NCBI GenBank assembly: GCA_018362935.1
Contig: JAHALQ010000012.1
Span: 1-56,409 of the forward strand
Direction: 5' to 3'
Length of the DNA stretch: 56,409 nucleotides
Source: Pseudomonadota bacterium
GTDB lineage: Bacteria; Pseudomonadota; Alphaproteobacteria; RF32; CAG-239
Of the stretch, positions 25,187 through 34,011 are shown in pieces. The translations under genes were made by a program, and so were the position numbers. The notes under the pieces were generated by a model. The model did no database searches. It saw nothing but the letters and a program-made list of their open reading frames with translations, and had not been told where the DNA came from. Position 1 is the first letter of the stretch, and each line of letters begins with the position of its first letter.

Positions 25187-27358
25187 ATGATTGTCGGTGT
25201 TTTGCTGCCGCTGCCGTTTAACGAGCCGTTTGATTATCAGATTGACGACGACGCGCAATTGGGCGAAATTGTCCGCGTGCCGTTCGGGCGCGAGGTGCAG
25301 ATCGGCGTGGTCTGGAAAATAGGCAAAAGCTGTAAACTCGACGACAACAAAATCAAACCGATTATCGAAAGAATCAACTTTCCGCCCTTACATCCTGAAT
25401 TAATGAAGTTTATTGAGTTCGTGGCAACCTATAATATGGCGTTTACGGGTTTGGTTCTGCGTATGGTTTTGAGTGTGCGGCAGGTATTTGACAATCCGAA
25501 AATGTCTGTGCTTTACGAACTTTCGGGCAAAACGCTGAGCGAGGCCAAGCTGAAAAATTCCGACGCGCGCTGGCGGGTTATGGATTTTTTGAAAGCGATG
25601 CCGTTCAACCGGCAGGAAATCGCCGCCGGAGCCGGGGTCGGGCAAAGCGTAATCAAAGCAATGATTGATGCCGGCGTGCTGCGTCCGGTGCTGATTGAGA
25701 ATAAAAGGCAGTTTGAGGTGCCAGCGCCGGATTTTCAAAAAGTTCAACTGACATCTGAACAGCAGGCGGCAGCTGATGAACTTGTCCGCAAAATCGGACA
25801 CGGTTTCCGGGTGACGCTGTTGAACGGCGTGACCGGTTCCGGCAAGACCGAGGTGTATTTTGAAGCGGCGGCAGAGGCATTCCGGCAGGGCAAACAGGTC
25901 TTAATTATGGTGCCGGAAATCGGGCTGACGTCGCAATGGCTGGGGCGTTTTGAAAAACGTTTCGGCGTCAAACCCGCCAAGTGGCATTCCGCCCTCGGCA
26001 ACAATGAGCGTGTCGATACATGGAAAGCGGTGATTCAGGGCGAAGCACAGGTTGTTATCGGGGCGCGCTCGGCATTGTTTCTGCCGTATGCCGATCTCGG
26101 GCTGATTATTGTGGACGAAAGTCATGATCAGACATATAAGCAGGAAGACGTTGTCAATTATCAGGGGCGCGATATGGCGGTGATGCGCGGCAAATACGAG
26201 CAGATACCGGTTATTTTATCGACGGCAACGCCGGACTTGGAAACCGTGGCCAATGTCGAAGACGGGAAATACGACGAGCTGCGCCTGAACAGCCGTTATG
26301 CCAAAGCGGTGCTGCCGGACATTAAGATTATCGACCTTAAGGCTGATAAACCTCTGCGCGGTTCGTGGGGCGTGTCATGGCTGGCGCCGATGCTGGTCGA
26401 GCAGATTAAAAGCAATTATGAAAAAGGCGAGCAGACGATGCTGTTTCTGAATCGCCGCGGCTATGCCCCGCTGGTCATCTGCCGCGATTGCGGACACCGC
26501 ATCCAATGCCCGAACTGTACGGCCTGGCTGACCGAACACCGCGGTGCGGGCAAGCTCATCTGCCACCACTGCGGTCATATGATACCTATTCCCAAAGAAT
26601 GCCCGGAATGTCATTCGGAAACCGGACTGACAGCCTGCGGCCCCGGGGTTGAGCGGGTGGCCGAAGAAGTCAAATTCCGCTTTCCTCTGGCGAAAGTAAA
26701 AGTTTTATCAAGCGATTTTACGACCAATTTTAAAGAAATTTCCGCCGTTATCCGGGAAATGGAAGAAGGCAAAATCGATATTCTTATCGGCACGCAGATT
26801 TTGGCCAAAGGACATCACTTTCCGGCTTTGACGCTGGTGGGGATTGTCGATGCCGATTTGGGGCTGATGGGCAGCGATTTGCGCGCCAGCGAACGGACTT
26901 TTCAACTGTTGTCGCAAGTGTCCGGGCGCGCGGGCAGGGGTGAGAAAAAAGGCGCGGTTTATTTGCAGACGCTGTATCCGGAAAACGCGGTTCTTCAGGC
27001 TTTGGCCGCCAATGACGCCGGAAAGTTTCTGGAATTGGAAAAGAAAACGCGCCGTATTTTGAAAATGCCGCCTTACGGCAAGCTTGCGGCGGTTATTGTT
27101 TCAGGCGCCAAGCAGGAAGAAACCGAAAAAACGGCAATTCGGCTCGGGCAGGCGGCCTTTAACGATGCGGCGGTTTCGACACTCGGGCCGGCTCCGGCGC
27201 CGATTTTTATGCTGCGCGGCAAATACCGTTACCGTTTGCTCTTGAAAACGGCGAAGAATATTAAAATTCAGGATGTCGTGCGGCAGTGGCTGCAAAGGGT
27301 TAAAGTTCCCGGAACCGTGCGTGTGGAAGTTGATATTGACCCATATTCCTTTTATTAG
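25187..27358 (+). CDS. priA: Primosomal replication restart helicase PriA
   Basis: 723 residues from ATG 25187, chosen because AAGGAGAG sits just upstream (an ATG 24 bases earlier has none). It restarts stalled forks by unwinding DNA and loading the primosome. Seen: the N-terminal 3'-end binding domain, Walker A GVTGSGKTEVYF, DESHD Walker B, the zinc-binding cysteine cluster (CRDCGHRIQCPNC ... CHHCGH ... CPECH) and motif VI QVSGRAGRG. Complete and in frame. Confidence 0.96.
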   Translation: MIVGVLLPLPFNEPFDYQIDDDAQLGEIVRVPFGREVQIGVVWKIGKSCKLDDNKIKPIIERINFPPLHPELMKFIEFVATYNMAFTGLVLRMVLSVRQVFDNPKMSVLYELSGKTLSEAKLKNSDARWRVMDFLKAMPFNRQEIAAGAGVGQSVIKAMIDAGVLRPVLIENKRQFEVPAPDFQKVQLTSEQQAAADELVRKIGHGFRVTLLNGVTGSGKTEVYFEAAAEAFRQGKQVLIMVPEIGLTSQWLGRFEKRFGVKPAKWHSALGNNERVDTWKAVIQGEAQVVIGARSALFLPYADLGLIIVDESHDQTYKQEDVVNYQGRDMAVMRGKYEQIPVILSTATPDLETVANVEDGKYDELRLNSRYAKAVLPDIKIIDLKADKPLRGSWGVSWLAPMLVEQIKSNYEKGEQTMLFLNRRGYAPLVICRDCGHRIQCPNCTAWLTEHRGAGKLICHHCGHMIPIPKECPECHSETGLTACGPGVERVAEEVKFRFPLAKVKVLSSDFTTNFKEISAVIREMEEGKIDILIGTQILAKGHHFPALTLVGIVDADLGLMGSDLRASERTFQLLSQVSGRAGRGEKKGAVYLQTLYPENAVLQALAANDAGKFLELEKKTRRILKMPPYGKLAAVIVSGAKQEETEKTAIRLGQAAFNDAAVSTLGPAPAPIFMLRGKYRYRLLLKTAKNIKIQDVVRQWLQRVKVPGTVRVEVDIDPYSFY

Positions 27359-27444
27359 CCCGAGAGGCGTTGCCGGTTTTTTTGTCGGTAAGTCGGCGAA
27401 AGTCCTTTTTATTTTTGGATAACGGACTATTGTTATTAAGAAAT

Positions 27445-27472
27445 TTGAAACTATTGGCCGCTAATATATAAC
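27445..27472 (+). promoter_or_regulatory. Possible promoter of the F1-ATPase operon
   Basis: TTGAAA (27445-27450), 16 bases, TATAAC (27467-27472), 22 bases ahead of atpH. Confidence 0.45.
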
Positions 27473-27494
27473 AAGTTTTGAAAATACAGAGTTT

Positions 27495-28052
27495 ATGAAC
27501 GTGAAGAAAATCTCTAAAGCCAAAATTGCCGCGACTTATGCCAATGCGCTTTATCAGGCGGCCGTTGAAAAGAATAATCTGGAGCGGGTTTTTTCCGATG
27601 TGCGCGATTTGCTGCCGCTGGTTGAGGCTAATCCGGAATTTGCCGCTTATATGGCGAATCCGCTGTGGAGCGACAAAGATAAGGCAGATGTATTGCAGCA
27701 GGTTGCCGCAAGGGCCAAAATGGACGGCGAAACGCTGCGCTGTCTGGAAATTGTACTGGAAAACCGCCGCTTTGCGGAACTGATACAGATTTTGAAGGCT
27801 TTTGAGCACGTTTATTATCAGAAAAAAAATATTGTCGAGGTTGAGGTTGACAGCGTTAAGCCGCTGTCTGCCGCACAAGACAAAAAACTCCGCGCCAATC
27901 TGGAAAAATCCTTAGGGCGCAGCGTGGTTGTGGCTTATGCCATAAAACCGGAAATTTTGGGCGGTCTGCGTGTCAGGTTCGGTTCCGACATGATAGATGA
28001 CACGCTTATCCATAAATTGAACCGTTTAGAAATTATGATGAAAGGTGAATAG
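27495..28052 (+). CDS. atpH: F1Fo-ATP synthase delta subunit
   Basis: 185 residues, normal length. Delta links the F1 head to the peripheral stalk. The start KISKAKIAATYANALYQAA and the C-terminal PEILGGLRVRFGSDMIDDT are diagnostic. First gene of atpHAGDC; Fo genes (a, b, c) are not in the window, as usual for Alphaproteobacteria, where they lie elsewhere. It ends two bases before atpA. Confidence 0.95.
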   Translation: MNVKKISKAKIAATYANALYQAAVEKNNLERVFSDVRDLLPLVEANPEFAAYMANPLWSDKDKADVLQQVAARAKMDGETLRCLEIVLENRRFAELIQILKAFEHVYYQKKNIVEVEVDSVKPLSAAQDKKLRANLEKSLGRSVVVAYAIKPEILGGLRVRFGSDMIDDTLIHKLNRLEIMMKGE

Positions 28053-28054
28053 GA

Positions 28055-29608
28055 ATGTCGGTATCTGCCAGTGAAATATCTTCCATTATCAAAGATAAAA
28101 TCGCACGCTCCGATGTGAATGTCGATGTGGCTCAGGTCGGGCAGGTATTGTCCGTCGGCGACGGTATTGCCCGCGTTTACGGTTTGGACAAAGTCCAGTC
28201 CGGCGAGCTGGTCGAGTTTGAAAGCGGCGTTAAAGGCATGGCGCTGAATCTGGAAGAAGACAATGTCGGCGTGGTTATTTTCGGCGCTGACCAGAAAATC
28301 AAAGAAGGCGATATGGTCAAACGTACCGACCAGATTGTCAGCGTGCCGGTCGGCAAGGAAATGCTCGGCCGCGTGGTTGACGCTCTGGGCGAACCGATTG
28401 ACGGTCTCGGCCCGGTCAATGCCAAAGAATTCAGCCGTTCGGAGGTTAAGGCTCCCGGCATTATCCCGCGGCGTTCGGTTCATGAACCGATGCAGACCGG
28501 TTTGAAAATCGTCGACTCGCTGATTCCAATCGGCCGCGGCCAACGCGAGCTGATTATCGGCGACCGCCAGACCGGAAAGACGGCGATTATTCTTGATACC
28601 ATTATCAATCAGAAAAAAATCAATGACGCGGCCAAGTCGGAAAAAGAAAAGCTTTACTGCGTCTATGTGGCCGTCGGCCAAAAACGTTCGACCGTGGCAC
28701 AGGTGGTCAAAACCCTGAAAGACTACGGCGCAATGGATTATACCATCGTGGTTGCTGCAACGGCTTCCGACCCGGCGCCGATGCAGTATATCGCGCCGTA
28801 TTCCGGCTGCGCGATGGGCGAGTATTTCCGCGACAACGGCATGCACGCGGTTATCTTTTATGACGATTTGTCCAAGCAGGCGACGGCGTACCGCCAGATG
28901 TCGCTGCTGCTTCGCCGTCCGCCCGGGCGTGAGGCTTATCCGGGCGACGTCTTTTATCTGCATTCACGTTTGTTGGAACGCGCTGCGAAAATGAGCGACG
29001 ACAAAGGAGCCGGTTCGCTGACCGCGCTTCCGGTGATTGAAACGCAGGCCGGCGACGTGTCCGCTTATATTCCGACCAATGTCATTTCGATTACGGACGG
29101 GCAGATATTCTTGGAAACCAACCTGTTTTATCAGGGTATCCGTCCGGCGGTTAACGTCGGCATCTCGGTTTCGCGCGTCGGTTCTGCCGCGCAGATTAAG
29201 GCCATGAAACAGGTTGCCGGAACCATGAAGCTGGATTTGGCGCAGTATCGCGAAATGGCTTCGTTTGCCCAGTTTGCCTCCGATCTTGACCAGTCGACCA
29301 AAAATCTGCTGGCCCGCGGCGCCCGCCTGACCGAAATGCTGAAGCAGCCGCAATACCGCCCGATGTCGGTGGCGGAAGAAGTTGTGGCAATTTATGCCGG
29401 CGTCAGAGGTTATCTGGACGAACTGCCGCTGGACAGGGTTCATGATTTTGAGGAGAAGGCTTTGCAGGATATCCGTGCCAACCATCCTGAATATCTCAGT
29501 GAAATTGAAGATAAGAAGGTTATTTCCGAAGAACTGGAGACTAAGTTGGCTGAATTCTATAAGAGATTTTCCCAACAGTTTTGTGAAACGATAGAAAAGG
29601 CGGCATAG
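28055..29608 (+). CDS. atpA: F1Fo-ATP synthase alpha subunit
   Basis: 517 residues. Non-catalytic nucleotide-binding subunit of F1. Walker A is GDRQTGKTAI; the N-terminal ADVAQ-like crown region is followed by SVGDGIARVYGLDKVQSGEL, and PGREAYPGDVFYLHSRLLER is the conserved core. Spacing to atpG is four bases. Confidence 0.97.
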   Translation: MSVSASEISSIIKDKIARSDVNVDVAQVGQVLSVGDGIARVYGLDKVQSGELVEFESGVKGMALNLEEDNVGVVIFGADQKIKEGDMVKRTDQIVSVPVGKEMLGRVVDALGEPIDGLGPVNAKEFSRSEVKAPGIIPRRSVHEPMQTGLKIVDSLIPIGRGQRELIIGDRQTGKTAIILDTIINQKKINDAAKSEKEKLYCVYVAVGQKRSTVAQVVKTLKDYGAMDYTIVVAATASDPAPMQYIAPYSGCAMGEYFRDNGMHAVIFYDDLSKQATAYRQMSLLLRRPPGREAYPGDVFYLHSRLLERAAKMSDDKGAGSLTALPVIETQAGDVSAYIPTNVISITDGQIFLETNLFYQGIRPAVNVGISVSRVGSAAQIKAMKQVAGTMKLDLAQYREMASFAQFASDLDQSTKNLLARGARLTEMLKQPQYRPMSVAEEVVAIYAGVRGYLDELPLDRVHDFEEKALQDIRANHPEYLSEIEDKKVISEELETKLAEFYKRFSQQFCETIEKAA

Positions 29609-29612
29609 GGCT

Positions 29613-30521
29613 ATGGCGAGCTTAAAAGAGTTACGAACCAGAATCGGAAGTATTAAATCGACGCAGAAGATTACCTCAGCCATGAAAATGGTTGCGGCGG
29701 CTCGTCTGCGCCGGGCTCAGGACGTGCTTGCCAGATCGCAGACATACAGCGAGAATCTGCTGACGACGGCCGGCCGCCTGCTGCACGATATGCAGCAGGA
29801 GCAGGCCGCCGGTCAGGCTGATTATTTCTTTCCGAGAATGATTCTGCCGGTAAAAGAGGCTCAGGTCTATTGGCTGGTGGTCTTTTCATCTGACCGCGGA
29901 TTGTGCGGCAGCTACAATGCTTATGTGCTGCGCGAGGCCGTCAGAAGAATCCGCGAACTGCAAAAAAACGGTAAGACGGTTAAGGTGATTGCGATTGGCA
30001 AAAAAGCCGGCGATACCCTGCGCCGCCGTTTTGACGGTCTGGATATCGAAATTATGTCCGGCGTCGCGGCAAAGGGCGCCGATTATCAGGAGCTGCAGGC
30101 TATTGCCGAAAGGTTAATCGTCGATTATCCGGCGGGCAGATTTGATGTCTGCGAAGTGATTTATACACGGTTTAATTCGGCGGTTAACCGCGAGGTAAAA
30201 ACAGAACAGTTTATTCCTTTGGAAATTGATACGGCCAATCCGCGGTTCGGGTTGAAGGCCGGCGAGGCATTTTATGATTATGACGCGCCGAAAGACAAAA
30301 TTCTGATTGATATTCTGCCGATGCTGATGACTTCGGTTCTGTTCCAAAACCTGTTGAATTCGCAGGCTTCGGAGCACGGCGCGCGGATGACGTCGATGGA
30401 TAACGCGACACGCAATGCCAAAGACATGATTTCCAAACTGACATTAAAATACAACCGTCTGCGCCAAAATGCGATTACGACGGAACTGATAGAAATTATT
30501 TCCGGTGCGGAAGCGTTATAA
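29613..30521 (+). CDS. atpG: F1Fo-ATP synthase gamma subunit
   Basis: 302 residues. Central rotor shaft of F1. N-terminal LKELRTRIGSIKSTQKITSA and C-terminal NATRNAKDMISKLTLKYNR form the coiled coil; SSDRGLCGSYN is the family signature in between. Slightly longer than the typical 290 residues. Confidence 0.97.
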   Translation: MASLKELRTRIGSIKSTQKITSAMKMVAAARLRRAQDVLARSQTYSENLLTTAGRLLHDMQQEQAAGQADYFFPRMILPVKEAQVYWLVVFSSDRGLCGSYNAYVLREAVRRIRELQKNGKTVKVIAIGKKAGDTLRRRFDGLDIEIMSGVAAKGADYQELQAIAERLIVDYPAGRFDVCEVIYTRFNSAVNREVKTEQFIPLEIDTANPRFGLKAGEAFYDYDAPKDKILIDILPMLMTSVLFQNLLNSQASEHGARMTSMDNATRNAKDMISKLTLKYNRLRQNAITTELIEIISGAEAL

Positions 30522-30568
30522 TTATTTATGAACGCCTGAAGCGTTTGACAATATAAGAGGAGAATTAA

Positions 30569-32191
30569 ATGGCTACGGCAAAAGAAAAGACAGTGAAAAA
30601 GGCAACAGCGGCAAAATCGCCGCGCAAGCTGGCTCAGAAAGTGATTGGGAAAGAGGACAAGCTTTATGCGGAAGCTGATGTCAAAGCCGAGAAAAAAGCT
30701 GTCAGACAGATAAAAAGCAATCAAAAAAAGGATGTCGCCAAAATTAAGAAGGAAATTAAAAAAGAGCGGGCAACCGGCGCTTTGGGGCATATCTCGCAGA
30801 TTGTCGGCGCGGTTGTCGATGTTAAGTTTGATGCCAGCGAAGATTTGCCGCCGATTTTGACCGCTCTGCGCTGTGACAACCACGGGCGCGATTTGGTTCT
30901 GGAAGTTGCGCAGCATTTGGGCGAAAACGTTGTTCGCTGTATTGCCATGGACGAAACCGAAGGTTTGGTACGCGGTTTGGAAGTCGTGAATACCGGCGCA
31001 CCGATTGAAGTTCCGGTCGGACCGGATTTGCTGGGGCGTATTGTCAATGTTGTCGGCGAGCCGGTTGACGGCCGCGGCGAGATTAAATCCAGCCATTATT
31101 ATCCGATTCACCGTCCGGCACCGTCGTTTGTCGACCAGTCGACCGAAACCGAAGTTTTGACCACAGGCATTAAGGTTATTGATTTGCTTGAGCCATACGC
31201 CAAAGGCGGCAAAATCGGCTTGTTCGGCGGTGCCGGCGTCGGCAAAACGGTTTTGATTATGGAACTGATTAACAATATTGCCAAAGGGCATGGCGGCTAC
31301 TCGGTTTTTGCCGGTGTCGGCGAGCGTACCCGCGAAGGCAATGACCTCTATCATGAAATGATTGATTCCGGCGTTATTGATTTGAAAGGCGCCAATTCCA
31401 AGACCGTATTGGTTTACGGACAGATGAACGAGCCTCCCGGAGCCCGTGCGCGTGTTGCCCTGACCGGTTTGACGCAGGCCGAGTATTTCCGCGATGAGGC
31501 GCATCAGGATGTGTTGTTCTTTGTTGACAACATCTTCCGTTTCACGCAGGCGGGGTCGGAAGTTTCGGCTTTGCTGGGGCGTATTCCGTCGGCGGTTGGT
31601 TATCAGCCGACGCTGGGTACCGACATGGGCGCTATGCAGGAACGCATTACTTCGACCAAGAACGGGTCTATTACCTCGGTTCAGGCCGTATACGTTCCGG
31701 CCGACGATTTGACCGACCCGGCGCCGGCGACGACGTTTGCACACTTGGACGCGACGACCGTTTTGTCGCGCCAAATTGCCGAACTCGGCATTTTCCCGGC
31801 GGTTGACCCGCTGGATTCAACCTCGCGTATTCTTGATCCGCAGATTTTGGGCGAGGAGCATTATCAGGTTGCGCGCCAGGTGCAGGAGGTTTTGCAAAAA
31901 TATAAATCGCTGCAGGATATTATTGCCATTCTCGGTATGGATGAACTGTCCGATGACGATAAACTGACCGTTTCCCGCGCGCGCAAGATTCAGCGTTTTC
32001 TGTCGCAGCCCTTCCATGTGGCTGAGGTCTTTACCGGTACGCCGGGCGTGTTTGTCAAACTTGAAGACACCATTAAAGGTTTCAAGGGCATTCTGGAAGG
32101 CAAATATGACGATATTCCGGAGCAGGCTTTTTATATGGTCGGCACGATTGAGGATGTGTTGAAAAAGGCGGAGGCATTGAAAGCCGCCTAA
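30569..32191 (+). CDS. atpD: F1Fo-ATP synthase beta subunit with long basic N-terminal extension
   Basis: 540 residues, about 70 more than the standard enzyme. Catalytic subunit: Walker A GGAGVGKTVL, ALTGLTQAEYFRDE, and the DELSD loop are intact. The first 70 or so residues are Lys/Ala-rich, helical and lack any known domain; the conserved barrel begins at GALGHISQIVGAVVDVKF. Rhizobiales AtpD proteins have a comparable extension ending in nearly the same words, but richer in Ala and Pro. AAGAGGAG precedes the ATG at 30569, so the extension is translated. A long hairpin element starts two bases after the stop. Confidence 0.96.
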   Translation: MATAKEKTVKKATAAKSPRKLAQKVIGKEDKLYAEADVKAEKKAVRQIKSNQKKDVAKIKKEIKKERATGALGHISQIVGAVVDVKFDASEDLPPILTALRCDNHGRDLVLEVAQHLGENVVRCIAMDETEGLVRGLEVVNTGAPIEVPVGPDLLGRIVNVVGEPVDGRGEIKSSHYYPIHRPAPSFVDQSTETEVLTTGIKVIDLLEPYAKGGKIGLFGGAGVGKTVLIMELINNIAKGHGGYSVFAGVGERTREGNDLYHEMIDSGVIDLKGANSKTVLVYGQMNEPPGARARVALTGLTQAEYFRDEAHQDVLFFVDNIFRFTQAGSEVSALLGRIPSAVGYQPTLGTDMGAMQERITSTKNGSITSVQAVYVPADDLTDPAPATTFAHLDATTVLSRQIAELGIFPAVDPLDSTSRILDPQILGEEHYQVARQVQEVLQKYKSLQDIIAILGMDELSDDDKLTVSRARKIQRFLSQPFHVAEVFTGTPGVFVKLEDTIKGFKGILEGKYDDIPEQAFYMVGTIEDVLKKAEALKAA

Positions 32192-32192
32192 T

Positions 32193-32320
32193 AAAAACTC
32201 GTCCGGCGGTTTTCTAGCGCAATTTTACGAGGAAATGGAGAAATGCTCATGTACCACAGTGTACACTCCGCTTTCTCCACCCTCGAAAATCACGCTATAA
32301 ATTCCACCAGTCGAGTTTTT
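32193..32320. repeat. Long imperfect palindrome, GTAC-loop family, copy 1
   Basis: AAAAACTCG (32193-32201) pairs with CGAGTTTTT (32312-32320), and pairing continues inward on both arms (GGCGG/CCACC, TAGCG/CGCTA, ATTTT.CGAGG/CCTCGAAAAT, TGGAGAAA/TTTCTCCA) up to a TGTAC...GTACA apex near 32250-32264. The 128-base arms are imperfect but consistently paired. It starts two bases after the atpD stop and lies inside the operon, upstream of atpC. A second element of the same build is at 38044-38168. Confidence 0.8.
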
Positions 32321-32369
32321 AGGACAACTGCTTAAAGTTGTTTCTGGAGGGATAGTTTAGGAGAAAAGC

Positions 32370-32843
32370 ATGACGACGGAATTTGATTTGACCATAGAAC
32401 TGCCGACGCGGACGTTTCTGAGTACCAAGGCTCAGGGCGTTATTCTGCCGGCAGTGCGCGCAGATGTCGAGATTCTGCCGGACAGGGCGCCGAGCGTATT
32501 TGTGCTTGACTACGGCCTGCTGCAAATCTTAAGCGCCAAAGGCGAAGTGCTGGACAAGTATTTCATTTATTCCGGCCTTGCCGACGTGGCGCAGGACAAA
32601 TGCAAGGTTATGACGCAGGATATTGTTCCGTTCAGCGACATCAGCATTGCTTCGGCCAAAGAAAAAGCCGCTGCCGCGCGTGATGATAATGAACGGTTGT
32701 TCTATTCGATGATTGTCAATTATCTGGTCGGAACCCGCAAGCGCTATCTGCGGACACTTAATGTCTTTTCTCACAAAAAAGGCAAAGTGGTGTTCAGAAA
32801 ACCCAAGGAAGCAAATGTTCCGCCCGAACAGGCCGGAGAATAA
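32370..32843 (+). CDS. atpC: F1Fo-ATP synthase epsilon subunit
   Basis: 157 residues, about 20 more than usual. N-terminal beta-sandwich (FDLTIELPTRTFLSTKAQGVILPA, with FVLDYGLLQIL) followed by a C-terminal helical hairpin; the tail RKPKEANVPPEQAGE is extra. The subunit couples rotation and can inhibit hydrolysis. It has its own AGGAGAAAA site and is separated from atpD by 178 bases containing the palindromic element. Confidence 0.92.
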   Translation: MTTEFDLTIELPTRTFLSTKAQGVILPAVRADVEILPDRAPSVFVLDYGLLQILSAKGEVLDKYFIYSGLADVAQDKCKVMTQDIVPFSDISIASAKEKAAAARDDNERLFYSMIVNYLVGTRKRYLRTLNVFSHKKGKVVFRKPKEANVPPEQAGE

Positions 32844-32889
32844 AAAAACGAAACCCCGTTCTTGTTGCCAAGAGCGGGGTTCGTTTTTT
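32844..32889 (+). terminator. Intrinsic terminator of the atp operon
   Basis: AAAAAACGAAACCCCGTTCTTG is matched by CAAGAGCGGGGTTCGTTTTTT around a short loop. It also serves the convergent gene that ends at 32907. Confidence 0.92.
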
Positions 32890-32906
32890 GAGTATAGACG
32901 GAGTGG

Positions 32907-33845
32907 CTATTTGTACATATCCGCAAGCTTGAGGACATACAAATCCGACTCTGTCATCTGTGACACTTCTTTTTCCCGAAGAGCTTCAGCCAGCGGCTTG
33001 AGCTTGCTGGCGACAATTGCGGTCATGCCGTAGGCTTTAATCTTGGGGCACAGCTTCTCCAGCAATTCAAACGTTTCGTGGCTGATGCGCTGTTCCATTT
33101 TGCGGTCCTGCTTCATCAGGTATTGGATGAGGCTGGCGTGGACATAGCCGGCGTACTTGACGCTTTCTTCGATAAATCGATATACCTTCACTTTAGTCGT
33201 GGGGTCTACCGTGCCGTCGATATAAGTATGACAGGCGATAACCACCTGTTTGTCGAAGATTGCGGGGTTTCCGGCGTATTCGGGCTTGAGCGCCTGAACG
33301 ATGTTGTTGTAGCTTTCTCTCACGCCGAGTTTGTTGAGGCGTTCGATATGCTTAATCGTTTGTTTCAGGTAAAGCTCACGTTCGAGGAACAGTTCGTTTT
33401 CCGTTTCCATTTCCGCTGCTAAGTCAAGGACTTTGACAAAGTTCTTGCCGGCGAGCAGCATTTCGGTTGCGCGGCGGTAGAACTCTTTTTCCTTGTCTTG
33501 CAGGCGTTTGACCCGGTTAATGAATTTACCGAGCGTTTTGTTTTCGCTCTTGATATATTCTTTTCGAGCCCGGCTCAGCAGACGGTCGAGGTTGGCGCCG
33601 ATAACCAATTGTTCTATCCATTCTTTCATGGACAGATTTAATTTGATTCGGCTCATGTCTTTGATTGTGTTTTCAATCCATTTTTTATAGATTGTCACTT
33701 CAGAAACATGAAAAACCTTTACGGCGATTTTCACTTCTTCGATGTCTTTGCCTTTAACCAGCAGGTCGACAGCCCAGCGGCGGGTAATTGGTGCACAGTT
33801 TGACAGGAACGTTTTAGCTTCTTTGTCTAATTTTTTCAATTCCAT
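32907..33845 (-). CDS. Hypothetical helical protein with N-terminal HTH-like segment
   Basis: 312 residues, nearly all predicted helix. Residues about 20-55 (TRRWAVDLLVKGKDIEEVKI, then VSEVTIYKKWIE) read like a helix-turn-helix of the homeodomain or transposase-helper kind; the rest has no recognised domain (helices around FYRRATEMLLAGKNF and KQTIKHIERLNKLG). No Shine-Dalgarno site is visible; the leader is AT-rich and contains AATTAAAACCC, which recurs before the gene at 38249. It may bind DNA, but this is inference. Confidence 0.65.
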   Translation of the reverse strand: MELKKLDKEAKTFLSNCAPITRRWAVDLLVKGKDIEEVKIAVKVFHVSEVTIYKKWIENTIKDMSRIKLNLSMKEWIEQLVIGANLDRLLSRARKEYIKSENKTLGKFINRVKRLQDKEKEFYRRATEMLLAGKNFVKVLDLAAEMETENELFLERELYLKQTIKHIERLNKLGVRESYNNIVQALKPEYAGNPAIFDKQVVIACHTYIDGTVDPTTKVKVYRFIEESVKYAGYVHASLIQYLMKQDRKMEQRISHETFELLEKLCPKIKAYGMTAIVASKLKPLAEALREKEVSQMTESDLYVLKLADMYK

Positions 33846-33952
33846 AAGAACTTGGGTTTTAATTATTTAACAATTGTATTTTTTCATAACTTTTAATATA
33901 ACCGAAAAATGCAGGTGGTTCAAGAATTTTTTGTCTAAAGTTTAATTTTTTG

Positions 33953-33987
33953 CAAAAAAAATCCCTGAATCACGGACGATTCAGGGA
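33953..33987 (-). terminator. Intrinsic terminator
   Basis: TCCCTGAATC (33962-33971) pairs with GATTCAGGGA (33978-33987); on the minus strand an eight-T run follows. It ends the transcript of the gene at 34012-34797. Confidence 0.88.
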
Positions 33988-34011
33988 ATAAGTTTTTGTT
34001 CTTTTGCTCTT

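Noticed and set aside
32192..32369. Intrinsic terminator between atpD and atpC
   Set aside because: The hairpin is long and ends with a T run (32316-32320), but it is far larger than a standard terminator and atpC continues the operon; described as a repeat instead.
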